The notes under the pieces are model-generated. The model did no database searches. It was not told where the DNA came from and worked only from the letters and a program-made list of their open reading frames with translations. This document shows, piece by piece, positions 9,559-17,998 of a stretch of 64,000 nt of DNA. The stretch's first letter is position 1, and each line of letters opens with the position of its first letter. Source of the stretch: Rhizobium mesosinicum (GTDB lineage: Bacteria; Pseudomonadota; Alphaproteobacteria; Rhizobiales; Rhizobiaceae); the NCBI RefSeq assembly GCF_019511345.1, contig NZ_JAEUAK010000003.1:1-64000 (forward strand), written 5' to 3'. A program made the translations under genes and the position numbers.

Positions 9559-12500
9559 AGAGCGTTGTGACGAACACGAGGTTTGCCGCGGGCAAGTTGC
9601 GTCTGATGCTGCTGACAGGCACGGCGATCGCGGGGCTGATGGCAGCCCTGCCTGATGCGGCTGCTCAGGAAGCTGGCAAAGGCGGCAGGATTGCAGCCGA
9701 CAGCACCGTCCGATCGCTGCCGGTCGGGGCCAACACCGAAATGGAAACACCGGCCGACAAGCCGGCCATTCCTTTCATGATCAGCGTCGATGGCGAGACG
9801 GTTGACAAGAGTGCCGACGCTGAGGCGACCAAGAGCTCAGGCGCCGGCAGTGAACGATCATCCTCCCCCAAGCCAGTTCGGGGCGAAAAGCTCCCCGGCG
9901 AGCCAAAGCTGGTCCGGCCGGTCGACCGACAGCGCCAGACGGATATCGATCTTTCCGCCGTCGACATTCAGGTCAAGTTCGATGGCTTGGAGGCGGGCAC
10001 GTTGCTCAATGTCTCGACGGTGCCCATCAAGCGCACCTACAAGCCGGGCGAGGAGGTGCGCTTCCTGGCCACGTCCAACTATCCGGCCTTCATCGAACGA
10101 GCAGAGATCCGCATCTTTGATCGCAAGAGCAGGGACGGGCAAAAGCCCGTTGCCACCGTGCCGGTGGCCGTCAACGGCGAAGCCGGCTGGATCATGCCGG
10201 AGGCTGAGCAATCGGAATTCGCCTACGTGCTGCGCGTCTACGACGACAAGGGCCGCTTCGACGAGACGGTGCCGTTGACGATCGCCCGTACCAATCGCGA
10301 CCTGAAACCGGACCCTCAACAGTCAAAGGCGGTGGCACCCGGCATGGGAGAGGACCGTACCGCAATCAGAAACATTCCCGTTGCCGGCGGAGCAGTGACC
10401 GTGCGCGGCGAGCATGTGCCGCCCGGTTACGCGGTTCAGGTCTTCAACGAAACCATCCCTGTCGATCCAAAACAGAGCTTCGTCGTGCAGCGCATCCTGC
10501 CGCCGGGCGATCATTCGGTCGGCGTGGCCGTCAAGGGAGCATCGAAAGCAGGCGGGCTGTCGTTCAAGCGCGACGTCAATATCCCGGACAATGACTGGTT
10601 TTACGTAGCACTCGCCGATCTTACCGTCGGCAAGCGTACCGGCGACGCCCATATCGAAGACGTCCGCCCCGGTGAATACGACAAGGTCTATTCCAAGGGC
10701 AGGCTCGCCTTTTATCTGAAGGGCAAGATCAAGGGCAAATATCTGCTGACGGCGGCTGGCGACACCGGCGAAGACGATATCAATGAACTTTTCCGCAATC
10801 TGGACGGTCAGGATCCGCGGCAGATCCTGCGCCGCCTCGACCCGGACGACTACTATCCGGTCTATGGCGACGACTCCACTTTCGTCGAGGATGCGCCGAC
10901 CAAGGGTAAGTTCTATGTGCGCCTGGAGCGTGGCGACAGTCATGTGATGTGGGGCAATTACAAGACGCAGATTACTGGCACGGAGTTCCTGCCGTCGGAC
11001 CGGGCGCTGTATGGTGCATCGGGCGTCTACCGCTCGCAGGAGACGACCTCCTTCGGTGAGCGCCGCACCGAGGCCGCGGCTTATGCCGCTCAGCCTGACA
11101 CGCTGCCGCAGCGCGAGGAGTTCCTGGGTACCGGGGGCTCGGCCTATTTCCTGAAGCGGCAGGACATCGTCGAAGGGTCCGAGACGGTGCGCGTCGAAGT
11201 GCGTGATCCGGTGACGGGCAGGGTCATCGAGCGCCGTTCGCTCGTTTATGGCGACGATTACACCTTCGACTACATGCAGGGTGTCATCATCCTTCGTCGA
11301 TCGGTCTCCTCCATGACCGGCACCAGCGATCCGGTACGCAACAGCGCGCTCGGCGGCGGCAAGATCTATCTCACGGTGCAGTACGAGTTCGAGCCGGTTG
11401 CCGGCGATATCGATGGTTATGTTTACGGCGGTCGCGCTCAGCAGTGGATTAACGACAAGGTGCGCGTCGGCGTCACAGGCACGAACGACAGCACGGAACT
11501 GGCCGAGCAGAAAGCCTATGGTGCCGATATCACGGTCAGGCACTCCGAAAACACATATCTCAAGGCTGAGGTCGCCCACTCGAAAGGGCGGGGTTTCGAT
11601 TTATCTCAATCGTCTGACGGCGGGCTTACCTGGGGTTCCGACGAACCCTACTACTATGGAGATCCGAACGACGACGAGGGATCGGCTTATCGGATCGAGG
11701 GCCAGGCCGATCTCGAGGAGCTCGGAGCCGGAACAGAAGGCAAGATCGGCGGATATTACGAGAGGAAGGAGGCGGGGTTCTCGACTCCTTTTGACGATGT
11801 GTCAGTCAACCAGCGCATCTGGGGAGCACATGCCGATCTCGATCTCACCAAGCAGACTGCGCTGAAGCTGACCTATGACGACCTGAGCGACGATCGTGGC
11901 CAGGTGCGCCGCGATGGTTCGGGCAGCGTCAGTTACGCATTCGATCAGCATTGGAAACTGTCGCTCGGCCTCACCTATACCGATCTGATGTCGCCGCTTG
12001 CCATTCAGGCCGGAAAATCCGGATATGACGGTTCACGCCTGGATACGGGCGTGCGGCTTGATTACCGGATCGACGAAGACCGGCTCGTTTATGCCTTCGC
12101 GCAAGGGACCCTGGACCGCGCCGGCGACATCGATCGCAACGACCGGGCAGGTGTAGGTGCGCAATACCGGCTCACCGACACGATCGGATTGGAAGGCGAG
12201 GCCTCCTACGGTACCCACGGCGTGGGAGGGCTTGCAGGCGTCACCTATGACCCGAACGCCGACAGCCACTCCTATCTCGGCTATAAGCTCGATCCCGATC
12301 GTGCCTTTGATCTCTACAATACTCGTGAGTTGATCGGCGACGACAAAGGAACGGTCGTTTTCGGCACGCGCCGCAAGATGAGCGAGTTGCTGTCAGCCTA
12401 TAGCGAGAGCAATTACGACATGTTCGGCGAGCGCAATTCGCTCACTCAGACCTACGGCGTCGTCTATACGCCCGACGCACTGTGGACCATTGACGGCGGC

Positions 12501-13346
12501 CTCGATGTCGGCCAGGTCCGTGACGATACCGTCAATCCCGTCACCAGCGCCCAGTATGAGGACTTCGATCGTTACGCACCGTCGCTCGCGCTCAGCTATA
12601 AGGATGAGGAGAGAGGCATCAATGGCCGCGTGCGCGGTGAGGTGCGCGTCGAGCGCTCCGACGAGCACACCCGCGATCAGAACACTTATCTGTTCGCCGG
12701 TGGCCTTTCCTGGAAGACCGACCCCGACTGGCGGCTGATCACCCACTTCGATACCGTGCTTTCCGACAGCCGAGGGTCGGAGACGTTCTTTGCCGACACC
12801 GATTACGTCGAGGCATCCGTCGGGTTTGCCTACAGACCGGTCGACAATGACCGCCTCAACGCGCTTTTCAAATATACCTGGCTCTACGACATGCCGGGCA
12901 ATAATCAGCTGATCAGCGGCGCCACCGGCGATGAGTTCGCGCCGGCACAGCGCAGCCACATCCTTTCGATCGACGCGAATTACGATCTGATGCCGTGGCT
13001 GACGATCGGCGGCAAATACGGCGTTCGCCTCGGCGAAGTCCGCTACCGCACCAATGACGGCGGTTCGAGCTTCGAGGACGAGTGGCAGAAGTCATCCGCT
13101 CATCTCGGCATCATCCGCGCCGACCTGCACGTCATCAAGAGCTGGGATATCCTTCTGGAGGGCCGCGTCATGTACATGCCGGAGGCGGAAACGACCGACT
13201 ACGGAACACTCGCTGCCGTCTACCGCCACGTCGGCGACAACTTTAAGGTCGGCGTCGGCTACAACTTTGGCAATTTCTCCGATGATCTGCGCGATCTGTC
13301 GCTCAACGACAGGGGTGTCTTCCTCAATGCCGTCGGAAAGTTCTGA
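9555..13346 (+). CDS. Large outer-membrane beta-barrel-like partner of the DUF11 surface protein
   Basis: The 1263-residue product has a signal peptide (hydrophobic around residues 17-35, likely cut at AAA-QE). The start overlaps the preceding stop as ATGA. Residues about 135-330 look like Ig-like or beta-sandwich modules. A conserved-looking ADLTVGKRTGD motif follows near residue 352, and then about 800 residues of alternating aromatic/polar strands rich in Y, G and D. The protein ends in phenylalanine (NAVGKF), typical of BAM-inserted barrels. By position and overlap it is probably the outer-membrane anchor or export partner of the giant repeat protein. It has similarities to large OmpA/TonB-receptor-like proteins, but I cannot name a family. 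Confidence 0.8.
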   Translation: MKSVVTNTRFAAGKLRLMLLTGTAIAGLMAALPDAAAQEAGKGGRIAADSTVRSLPVGANTEMETPADKPAIPFMISVDGETVDKSADAEATKSSGAGSERSSSPKPVRGEKLPGEPKLVRPVDRQRQTDIDLSAVDIQVKFDGLEAGTLLNVSTVPIKRTYKPGEEVRFLATSNYPAFIERAEIRIFDRKSRDGQKPVATVPVAVNGEAGWIMPEAEQSEFAYVLRVYDDKGRFDETVPLTIARTNRDLKPDPQQSKAVAPGMGEDRTAIRNIPVAGGAVTVRGEHVPPGYAVQVFNETIPVDPKQSFVVQRILPPGDHSVGVAVKGASKAGGLSFKRDVNIPDNDWFYVALADLTVGKRTGDAHIEDVRPGEYDKVYSKGRLAFYLKGKIKGKYLLTAAGDTGEDDINELFRNLDGQDPRQILRRLDPDDYYPVYGDDSTFVEDAPTKGKFYVRLERGDSHVMWGNYKTQITGTEFLPSDRALYGASGVYRSQETTSFGERRTEAAAYAAQPDTLPQREEFLGTGGSAYFLKRQDIVEGSETVRVEVRDPVTGRVIERRSLVYGDDYTFDYMQGVIILRRSVSSMTGTSDPVRNSALGGGKIYLTVQYEFEPVAGDIDGYVYGGRAQQWINDKVRVGVTGTNDSTELAEQKAYGADITVRHSENTYLKAEVAHSKGRGFDLSQSSDGGLTWGSDEPYYYGDPNDDEGSAYRIEGQADLEELGAGTEGKIGGYYERKEAGFSTPFDDVSVNQRIWGAHADLDLTKQTALKLTYDDLSDDRGQVRRDGSGSVSYAFDQHWKLSLGLTYTDLMSPLAIQAGKSGYDGSRLDTGVRLDYRIDEDRLVYAFAQGTLDRAGDIDRNDRAGVGAQYRLTDTIGLEGEASYGTHGVGGLAGVTYDPNADSHSYLGYKLDPDRAFDLYNTRELIGDDKGTVVFGTRRKMSELLSAYSESNYDMFGERNSLTQTYGVVYTPDALWTIDGGLDVGQVRDDTVNPVTSAQYEDFDRYAPSLALSYKDEERGINGRVRGEVRVERSDEHTRDQNTYLFAGGLSWKTDPDWRLITHFDTVLSDSRGSETFFADTDYVEASVGFAYRPVDNDRLNALFKYTWLYDMPGNNQLISGATGDEFAPAQRSHILSIDANYDLMPWLTIGGKYGVRLGEVRYRTNDGGSSFEDEWQKSSAHLGIIRADLHVIKSWDILLEGRVMYMPEAETTDYGTLAAVYRHVGDNFKVGVGYNFGNFSDDLRDLSLNDRGVFLNAVGKF

Positions 13347-13350
13347 GCCC

Positions 13351-13381
13351 AATCCCTTCCCGTTTGCGGCGGGAAGGGATT
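13351..13381 (+). terminator. Perfect 12-bp hairpin terminator of the surface operon
   Basis: The arms AATCCCTTCCCG and CGGGAAGGGATT pair perfectly around a 7-nt loop. They start 5 nt after the stop codon of the barrel gene. The T-run after the stem is weak. The position and the stem strength support an intrinsic terminator. Confidence 0.8.
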
Positions 13382-13611
13382 GCTTTGAGTTCTGTCTAAG
13401 GTCGTGATGGCGATGACGGATGAAAATGCCTGAACGTGCCGGGGCTCGAGCCACAAGCACGTCTTTCGCAACGGCAGACACCGCGCTCGGGCAATCTTCG
13501 CTCCACCGCTCACAGCATTGCGATCATGCTCGCTGCGTCGCCGGAATTCAGCTTTGCGTTCGCGGAGAGAAGCCTTATTTCGTTGACGAAACCAACCATG
13601 TGAAGGTCCGC

Positions 13612-13700
13612 GGACAATCCCCGCCTCTCGTTGACGTGGTCTCACAGGTGGACAAGATCGACGTCCTCGTTAACAATGCCCGCATCGTGATTTCGGCAGC
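13612..13700 (+). pseudogene. Possible short-chain dehydrogenase fragment
   Basis: The reading VDKIDVLVNNARIV closely resembles the DxLVNNAG motif of short-chain dehydrogenases/reductases. Nothing recognisable of the nucleotide-binding GxxxGxG or YxxxK parts surrounds it. I read it as a decayed fragment. The match is short, so chance similarity remains possible. Confidence 0.3.
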
Positions 13701-13980
13701 GCGGACGAATCCTCAGTCTTTGCATCAACCACTGCCCAGAATAGCGTACCAGAGTTAGCACACAACGCCTGAACTACGGTTGTTCTTGCCTCGCGCCCCA
13801 GCTGCGGAAGGCCCGGTTCGATAAATTAAGGTTATGCCTCCACTCGTTGATTTCGTGGGAGCCGCGACTTGTTTCGTGATGGTCGCCGGTTCAAATCTTT
13901 TCAACTGTCGCCTGAAGGCAACTTGCCTCAGCTTCTGCTCTCATAGGCCGGGCATTGCCTCGCAGCAAACCGTAGCCTAT

Positions 13981-14000
13981 ATGTAGGCATGTTCCTACAT
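13981..14000. promoter_or_regulatory. Palindromic operator of the Phd/VapC module
   Basis: ATGTAGG and CCTACAT form a perfect 7-bp inverted repeat with a 6-bp spacer immediately before the antitoxin ribosome binding site. Type II antitoxins of the Phd fold usually repress their own operon by binding such palindromes. Confidence 0.65.
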
Positions 14001-14010
14001 GGAGGCTGCT

Positions 14011-14265
14011 ATGAGCGTTACAAGTTTATCTAGCCGGGAGTTGAACCACGACGTGAGTAGGGCAAAGAAGGCTGCCAATAAAGGACCTGTAGTTATCACA
14101 GATCGCGGGAAGCCGTCCCATGTGTTGATGACCTATAGCGAGTTCGAGCGCCTGACCGGCAAGCCCCGCAATCTGGTCGAAGCTCTTTCAATGCCCGGTT
14201 TGTCAACCATCGATTTCGATCCACCTCGAGCCGAAATTGCACCTCGCGGAATCGATCTGTCTTGA
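14011..14265 (+). CDS. Phd/YefM-family antitoxin
   Basis: The 84-residue protein has the Phd/YefM pattern: an N-terminal DNA-binding part (SSRELNHDVSRAKKAA), the PVVITDRGKPSHVLMTYSEF strand-helix core, and an acidic toxin-neutralising tail. GGAGG at 14001-14005 places the start at the ATG at 14011; an earlier in-frame ATG at 13999 overlaps the operator. It neutralises and, with the toxin, represses the module. Its stop overlaps the toxin start as TTGA. Confidence 0.85.
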   Translation: MSVTSLSSRELNHDVSRAKKAANKGPVVITDRGKPSHVLMTYSEFERLTGKPRNLVEALSMPGLSTIDFDPPRAEIAPRGIDLS

Positions 14266-14684
14266 AGTATCTGCTGGATACAAACGTCATCTCCGAGCTG
14301 CGGAAAGTCGGAGACGGTAAAGCTGATCCGAATGTGATGAAGTGGGTCGGTGCTCAAGGCTCCAGCGACTTATTCATATCCGCGATTACGATTCTGGAAC
14401 TTGAGCGCGGGATATTAGGTATCCAACGTCGAGACGCTTCCCAAGGCTCTCGCCTGCGGGCATGGATGGATAGTCGTGTCCGCCCGGAGTTCGCGGAGCG
14501 AATTCTTCCAATTGATGACGCGATAGCAACGCGTTGTGCCCACTTACATATTCCAGATCGCCGCAACGAAGCCGATGCCTTGATAGCGGCGACCGCGCTG
14601 GTTCATGGTTTAACTGTGGTCACACGGAATGTCCGAGATTTCGATGGTACCGGAGTGATCGTCGTCGATCCATGGTGCGAATGA
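14262..14684 (+). CDS. vapC: VapC-like PIN-domain toxin
   Basis: The 140-residue PIN-domain ribonuclease starts at TTG inside the antitoxin stop. Acidic catalytic residues are visible: D6 in LLDTNVISEL, E47 in the ITILELERG segment, D103 in RNEADALIAATA, and D127 in TRNVRDFDG. PIN toxins cleave tRNA or rRNA when released from the antitoxin. All catalytic positions are present, so the toxin looks active. It is the partner of the Phd-type antitoxin upstream. Confidence 0.9.
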   Translation: MKYLLDTNVISELRKVGDGKADPNVMKWVGAQGSSDLFISAITILELERGILGIQRRDASQGSRLRAWMDSRVRPEFAERILPIDDAIATRCAHLHIPDRRNEADALIAATALVHGLTVVTRNVRDFDGTGVIVVDPWCE

Positions 14685-14941
14685 TGGTGGACGCGTGGGC
14701 ACTCGCGAACGGATGCCTTTTTCGGAAACTCCGGGGATCGCCTCAGCAACTTTGCCAGGATCGTAAGGGTCGAAGGTTAGTTTCCATTCAAGGCGGCCAT
14801 TTGAAGATCGGCGTTCCACGCCAGCGAGAGCGCCTTATCGCGGCGATGTGCGATGTTGAGAATGAACCTAGTCGAGGTGCGCTTCGAACCCGGGAGAGCG
14901 ATTTGACAAACTTTGCCAAGTTCGGCTAATCTTCTCGTCCT

Positions 14942-15208
14942 ATGGAGACTCGAATGGCTACGATGAACGTATCTCTTCCGGACCCGATGAAAGATTGGGT
15001 CGAGGCGCAAGCAAAGACCGGGCGATATTCCAATGCCAGCGACTATGTGCGCGACCTGATCCGGAGGGACCAAGTTCGCAGTGATAAGATTGCCGCCATG
15101 CAACGCTTCGTTGATGACGGTCTTAAAAGTGGTGTTGGTAGCCGGTCGAAGGACGAACTTTTTGCCGCGGCAGTCGCGCGTGGGGAAACGACGCGCGGCA
15201 GCAGGTAA
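14942..15208 (+). CDS. parD: ParD-family antitoxin
   Basis: The 88-residue ribbon-helix-helix protein has MNVSLPDPMKDWVEAQ as strand and first helix, then GRYSNASDYVRDLIRR, the signature of ParD/CopG antitoxins. An internal ATG (15 nt later, MATMNVSLP) is a plausible alternative start. The stop overlaps the start of the downstream parE as TAATG. The antitoxin is intact while its toxin is broken, the expected direction of decay. Confidence 0.85.
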   Translation: METRMATMNVSLPDPMKDWVEAQAKTGRYSNASDYVRDLIRRDQVRSDKIAAMQRFVDDGLKSGVGSRSKDELFAAAVARGETTRGSR

Positions 15209-15493
15209 TGCGCTTTAGCCTTTCAGTCGAAGCGGAAGAGGATATCATTACAATCGCCGAACAAGGTGTGCGCATGTTCGGTTCCGCACAGGCTAGGCGG
15301 TATCATGATGAACTGTTTGCGGTGCTTGATCTCATTGCCGCGAATGGCGCGTGAGCGAGAAGAGATTTCGCCGCCAGTTAGAATTCATCCGTTCAAAGCC
15401 CATCTCATTGTCTACCGGATCGAGGAAAACGGAGCAATTTTCGTGATCCGAATACGGCATGGGCATGAAGACTGGGCGGGCGATCCCGTTTAG
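15208..15493 (+). pseudogene. Frameshifted ParE toxin
   Basis: Frame 1 from 15208 reads 48 residues of a good ParE N-terminus (MRFSLSVEAEEDIITIAEQG ... DLIAANGA) and stops at 15354. Frame 2 continues with RMAREREEISPPVRIHPFKA and the conserved ParE ending IRIRHGHEDW to 15493. Intact ParE proteins read AANPRMARE at the junction. A single lost copy of a tandem CCGCGAAT (8 bp) at about 15337 would explain the shift exactly. The toxin should be inactive. Confidence 0.85.
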
Positions 15494-15767
15494 GCGCTCG
15501 CCCAGTGAATGAACAAGCACAGTCGCATGATGGGCATTTAAGGCTGGGAGTGTGACGCGTGTCCACATCATCTGGCATTCCCTAAATCGCCATTATCCAT
15601 GCTTTTATTTGCGGGATCTGCTGTTCGATCCCCATCAACTGCACGCACACGTCTAGTGACCGGTCTGGGGTTTTGCTCGAGCAGAGGTAGATAGGGCGGA
15701 TCGACGTCTTCTTCGAAATAGCAGATCCCCTCCACGCGACATCGGATGTCGCGGCGCTGGCCACATA
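15494..15767. other. Spacer between toxin-antitoxin modules
   Basis: I see no convincing gene here. Short frames exist on both strands but have no recognisable family or good ribosome binding site. Confidence 0.4.
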
Positions 15768-15789
15768 CCCACATATGTGTTAATGTGGG
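15768..15789. promoter_or_regulatory. Palindromic operator of the second ParD/ParE-like module
   Basis: CCCACAT and ATGTGGG form a 7-bp inverted repeat with an 8-bp spacer. A nested CACATATGTG palindrome overlaps the left arm. It sits 25 bp before the antitoxin start, where an autoregulatory operator is expected. Confidence 0.6.
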
Positions 15790-15814
15790 CTTTCTCAGTT
15801 CAGGAGCACGTTAG

Positions 15815-16066
15815 ATGAGCCGATTGACGATCGACATAACGGACCAACAACATCAAAGCCTAAAGGCGCTGGCCGCTTTGCAGGGCAAGACAATCAAGCA
15901 GTATGCACTTGAGCGCCTCTTTCCCGGTGACACAGATGGAGAACGAGCCTGGGAGGAGTTGAAGACGTTGATGAACACGCGCGTCAATGAGGGGCTCACC
16001 GGAAAACTGTCGACCAAAACCGTAGGTGAGATCCTCGACGAGGAGATTGCCGAGGGTCGTGCTTGA
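15815..16066 (+). CDS. ParD-like antitoxin (stability type)
   Basis: The 83-residue protein begins SRLTIDITDQQHQSLKALAA, a ribbon-helix-helix strand and helix, followed by GKTIKQYALERLF and an acidic C-terminus (GEILDEEIAEGRA) that would wrap the toxin. It overlaps the toxin start as TTGA. The family is that of antitoxins paired with RelE/ParE toxins. Confidence 0.85.
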   Translation: MSRLTIDITDQQHQSLKALAALQGKTIKQYALERLFPGDTDGERAWEELKTLMNTRVNEGLTGKLSTKTVGEILDEEIAEGRA

Positions 16067-16374
16067 CGGCCTACATTCTTACCGCGGAGGCGGAATCGGA
16101 TCTACGTTCGGTAATCCGCTACACACGTGCGCAATGGAGTGCCGCCCAGGTGCGCCGCTACGTCTCGGCTTTGGAGCGAGGTATCGCAAACCTTGCCGAG
16201 GGCAAAGGTCCTTTCAAGGATATGAGCGCGCTTTATCCGGCTTTACGAATGGCGCGATGCCAACATCACTACGTCTTTTCTCTGCCTCGAGAGGATGCGC
16301 CCGCCCTCATCGTGGCGATTCTTCATGAACGAATGGATCTCATGAAGCGTTTGGTTGATCGTCTGAACGAATGA
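16063..16374 (+). CDS. RelE/ParE-superfamily toxin
   Basis: The 103-residue protein has the ParE/RelE layout: ILTAEAESDLRSVIRYT N-terminal strand and helix, helix AQVRRYVSALERGI, and C-terminal strands HHYVFSLPREDAPALIVAILHERMD. The start is TTG within the antitoxin stop. The frame is uninterrupted, so the toxin is probably functional. ParE members poison gyrase and RelE members cut ribosome-bound mRNA; the sequence does not tell which activity applies here. Confidence 0.85.
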   Translation: MTAYILTAEAESDLRSVIRYTRAQWSAAQVRRYVSALERGIANLAEGKGPFKDMSALYPALRMARCQHHYVFSLPREDAPALIVAILHERMDLMKRLVDRLNE

Positions 16375-16572
16375 TGTTTGGACGGAGGCGAGATTCCTGA
16401 CCGCAAGACCGATAAATCATTGTTATCGCGCGGTCAAAAAGGGGGTCGCAAGTTCTGATCCCTTCAAGAGCTGCATTATTTCCGTTGTTAAAAGCTGGTG
16501 GGCTTGGGAATGCGATGGCCTCTCGCCTACCTCATACTGCTATCTAGCATGCCACCGACTTTTGGTTTGTTG

Positions 16573-16660
16573 TTTCAATTGGCCGCCACGTGAATTTCAA
16601 TTGGTCAAGAGTTGACTTTCAATTGGTCATCGCCGTAGTTTCAAACGGTCACCAATGGAA
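16573..16660 (+). repeat. Four 22-bp iterons
   Basis: Copies of TTTCAATTGG(C/T)C start at 16573, 16595, 16617 and 16639, exactly 22 bp apart. The fourth is diverged (TTTCAAACGGTCA). A 22-bp spacing is two helical turns, so all copies face the same side of the helix. Multiple short repeats near an end are typical of IS21-family elements, where transposase binds. The set lies directly before the DUF4143 ATPase and could alternatively be its operator. Confidence 0.8.
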
Positions 16661-16667
16661 TGAAGCT

Positions 16668-17891
16668 ATGGCGCTGTATCCAAGGCTCGTTGAGCAACGC
16701 GTTGCCGACGCCATGTCAGACACGCGAGTCGTTCTGATCGTAGGTCCCCGACAATCAGGCAAAACGACGTTGGCCAGGAAGATGGCCAACGAGGGGATGG
16801 AGTATTACACGCTGGACAATGGGACGACCCTGGAGGCAGCGCGACAGGATCCAGTTGGCTTTGTAAGGGGTGTTGACCGCGCCATTATCGATGAAATTCA
16901 GCGCGCTCCCGAGCTGTTGTTGGCGATCAAGGAGAGTGTGGACACCGACCAGCGCCCAGGGCGTTTCCTCCTGACCGGTTCAGCCAATCTTATGACGCTG
17001 CCACGCGTGGCAGACTCGCTCGCAGGGCGCATGGAGGTCGTTCGATTGCTGCCGCTTGCGCAAAGCGAGATCAGAAGGGCCGGCAGCAGCTTCCTGCGTG
17101 ACGCCTTTCAAAACGAAGCAAAGGCCGGAGAACCAATCGTCGGAGACGACCTGATGGCTGCGGTTCTGGCCGGTGGATATCCCGAGGCTTTGGGCCGCAA
17201 AACCTTGAGCCGCAGACAGGACTGGTATGCGGATTACATTCAGGCGATCGTTCAACGCGACGTTCGCGATATCGCGCAAATCGAGCAGATTGCTCAAATG
17301 CCGCGACTGCTACGCATTCTGGCAGAGCATTCGGGCCAGCTCGTGAACTATTCCGGGATCGGGGCTGCCATCGGGATGAACCACATCACGACGCAAAAAT
17401 ATGTCGGAATCTTCGAGAGCCTGTTCCTCGCTCGAACCGTGCAACCTTGGTTTTCCAACAAACTGAAACGCCTGACCAAGACGCCGAAAATACATTTCCT
17501 CGATTCTGGTCTTCTCGCATCCCTTCGCGACCTGTCTCTTGAGCGCCTCCGCGACGACAGGGGCCAGTTCGGGGCGTTACTGGAGACTTTCGTTTTTGGG
17601 GAGATCCTCAAACTCGCCAGCGGTGGGCAAACCCGCTTCGAGTTTTCGCACTTTCGGGACAAGCAGCAGAACGAAGTCGATATCGTCATCGAAGATAGAA
17701 GAGGGCGGATCGTCGGTATTGAGATAAAAGCGGCAGCAACCGTCTCGAATTCCGATTTTTCGGGGTTGCGAATTTTGGCCGAAGCATCCGGAGAAAAGTT
17801 TGTTTCGGGTATCGTCTTGTACGACCATGACAGAGTGATCCCTTTCGGGGAACGTTTGTCCGCTGTTCCAATATCGGCATTGTGGCGTTAG
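16668..17891 (+). CDS. AAA+ ATPase with DUF4143 domain
   Basis: The 407-residue protein has a Walker A motif (GPRQSGKTT), a Walker B motif (AIIDEIQRAPEL), a sensor-1-like LLTGSAN, and a C-terminal DUF4143/restriction-endonuclease-like fold (NEVDIVIED ... GIEIKAA resembles the D-ExK core). I chose the ATG at 16668 because the frame upstream runs through the iterons. These ATPases are frequent in accessory regions and are suspected of defence or toxin-antitoxin roles, but the function is not established. It lies in a toxin-antitoxin and IS-remnant zone. Confidence 0.85.
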   Translation: MALYPRLVEQRVADAMSDTRVVLIVGPRQSGKTTLARKMANEGMEYYTLDNGTTLEAARQDPVGFVRGVDRAIIDEIQRAPELLLAIKESVDTDQRPGRFLLTGSANLMTLPRVADSLAGRMEVVRLLPLAQSEIRRAGSSFLRDAFQNEAKAGEPIVGDDLMAAVLAGGYPEALGRKTLSRRQDWYADYIQAIVQRDVRDIAQIEQIAQMPRLLRILAEHSGQLVNYSGIGAAIGMNHITTQKYVGIFESLFLARTVQPWFSNKLKRLTKTPKIHFLDSGLLASLRDLSLERLRDDRGQFGALLETFVFGEILKLASGGQTRFEFSHFRDKQQNEVDIVIEDRRGRIVGIEIKAAATVSNSDFSGLRILAEASGEKFVSGIVLYDHDRVIPFGERLSAVPISALWR

Positions 17892-17998
17892 CGCGTGAGA
17901 ATTTCGCTCAGTCTCCAGACTCGAGCATTTTTGAAACTTCGAGGGTTTCGATAACAAATTGGCCTTAGGTTCGAATCCGTTCAACTGCAGAAAGGCTG

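Larger units (their letters stand above)
13382..14010. other. Gene-poor spacer with decayed sequence and antitoxin promoter
   Basis: No intact gene is visible. It holds a possible SDR remnant (listed separately) and, at the right end, the promoter and operator of the Phd/VapC pair. A GGTTCAAATC-like string near 13886 resembles a tRNA T-arm, but no cloverleaf is present. Confidence 0.4.

Noticed and set aside
7789..9750. A 653-codon open frame on the minus strand
   Set aside because: It is the shadow of the repeat protein and barrel genes. Its sequence has no family, and its length follows from the high GC content of the true coding strand.
17966..17990. GGTTCGAATCC string like a tRNA T-arm
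   Set aside because: No acceptor, D-arm or anticodon stems could be built around it; a similar string at 13886 fails in the same way.
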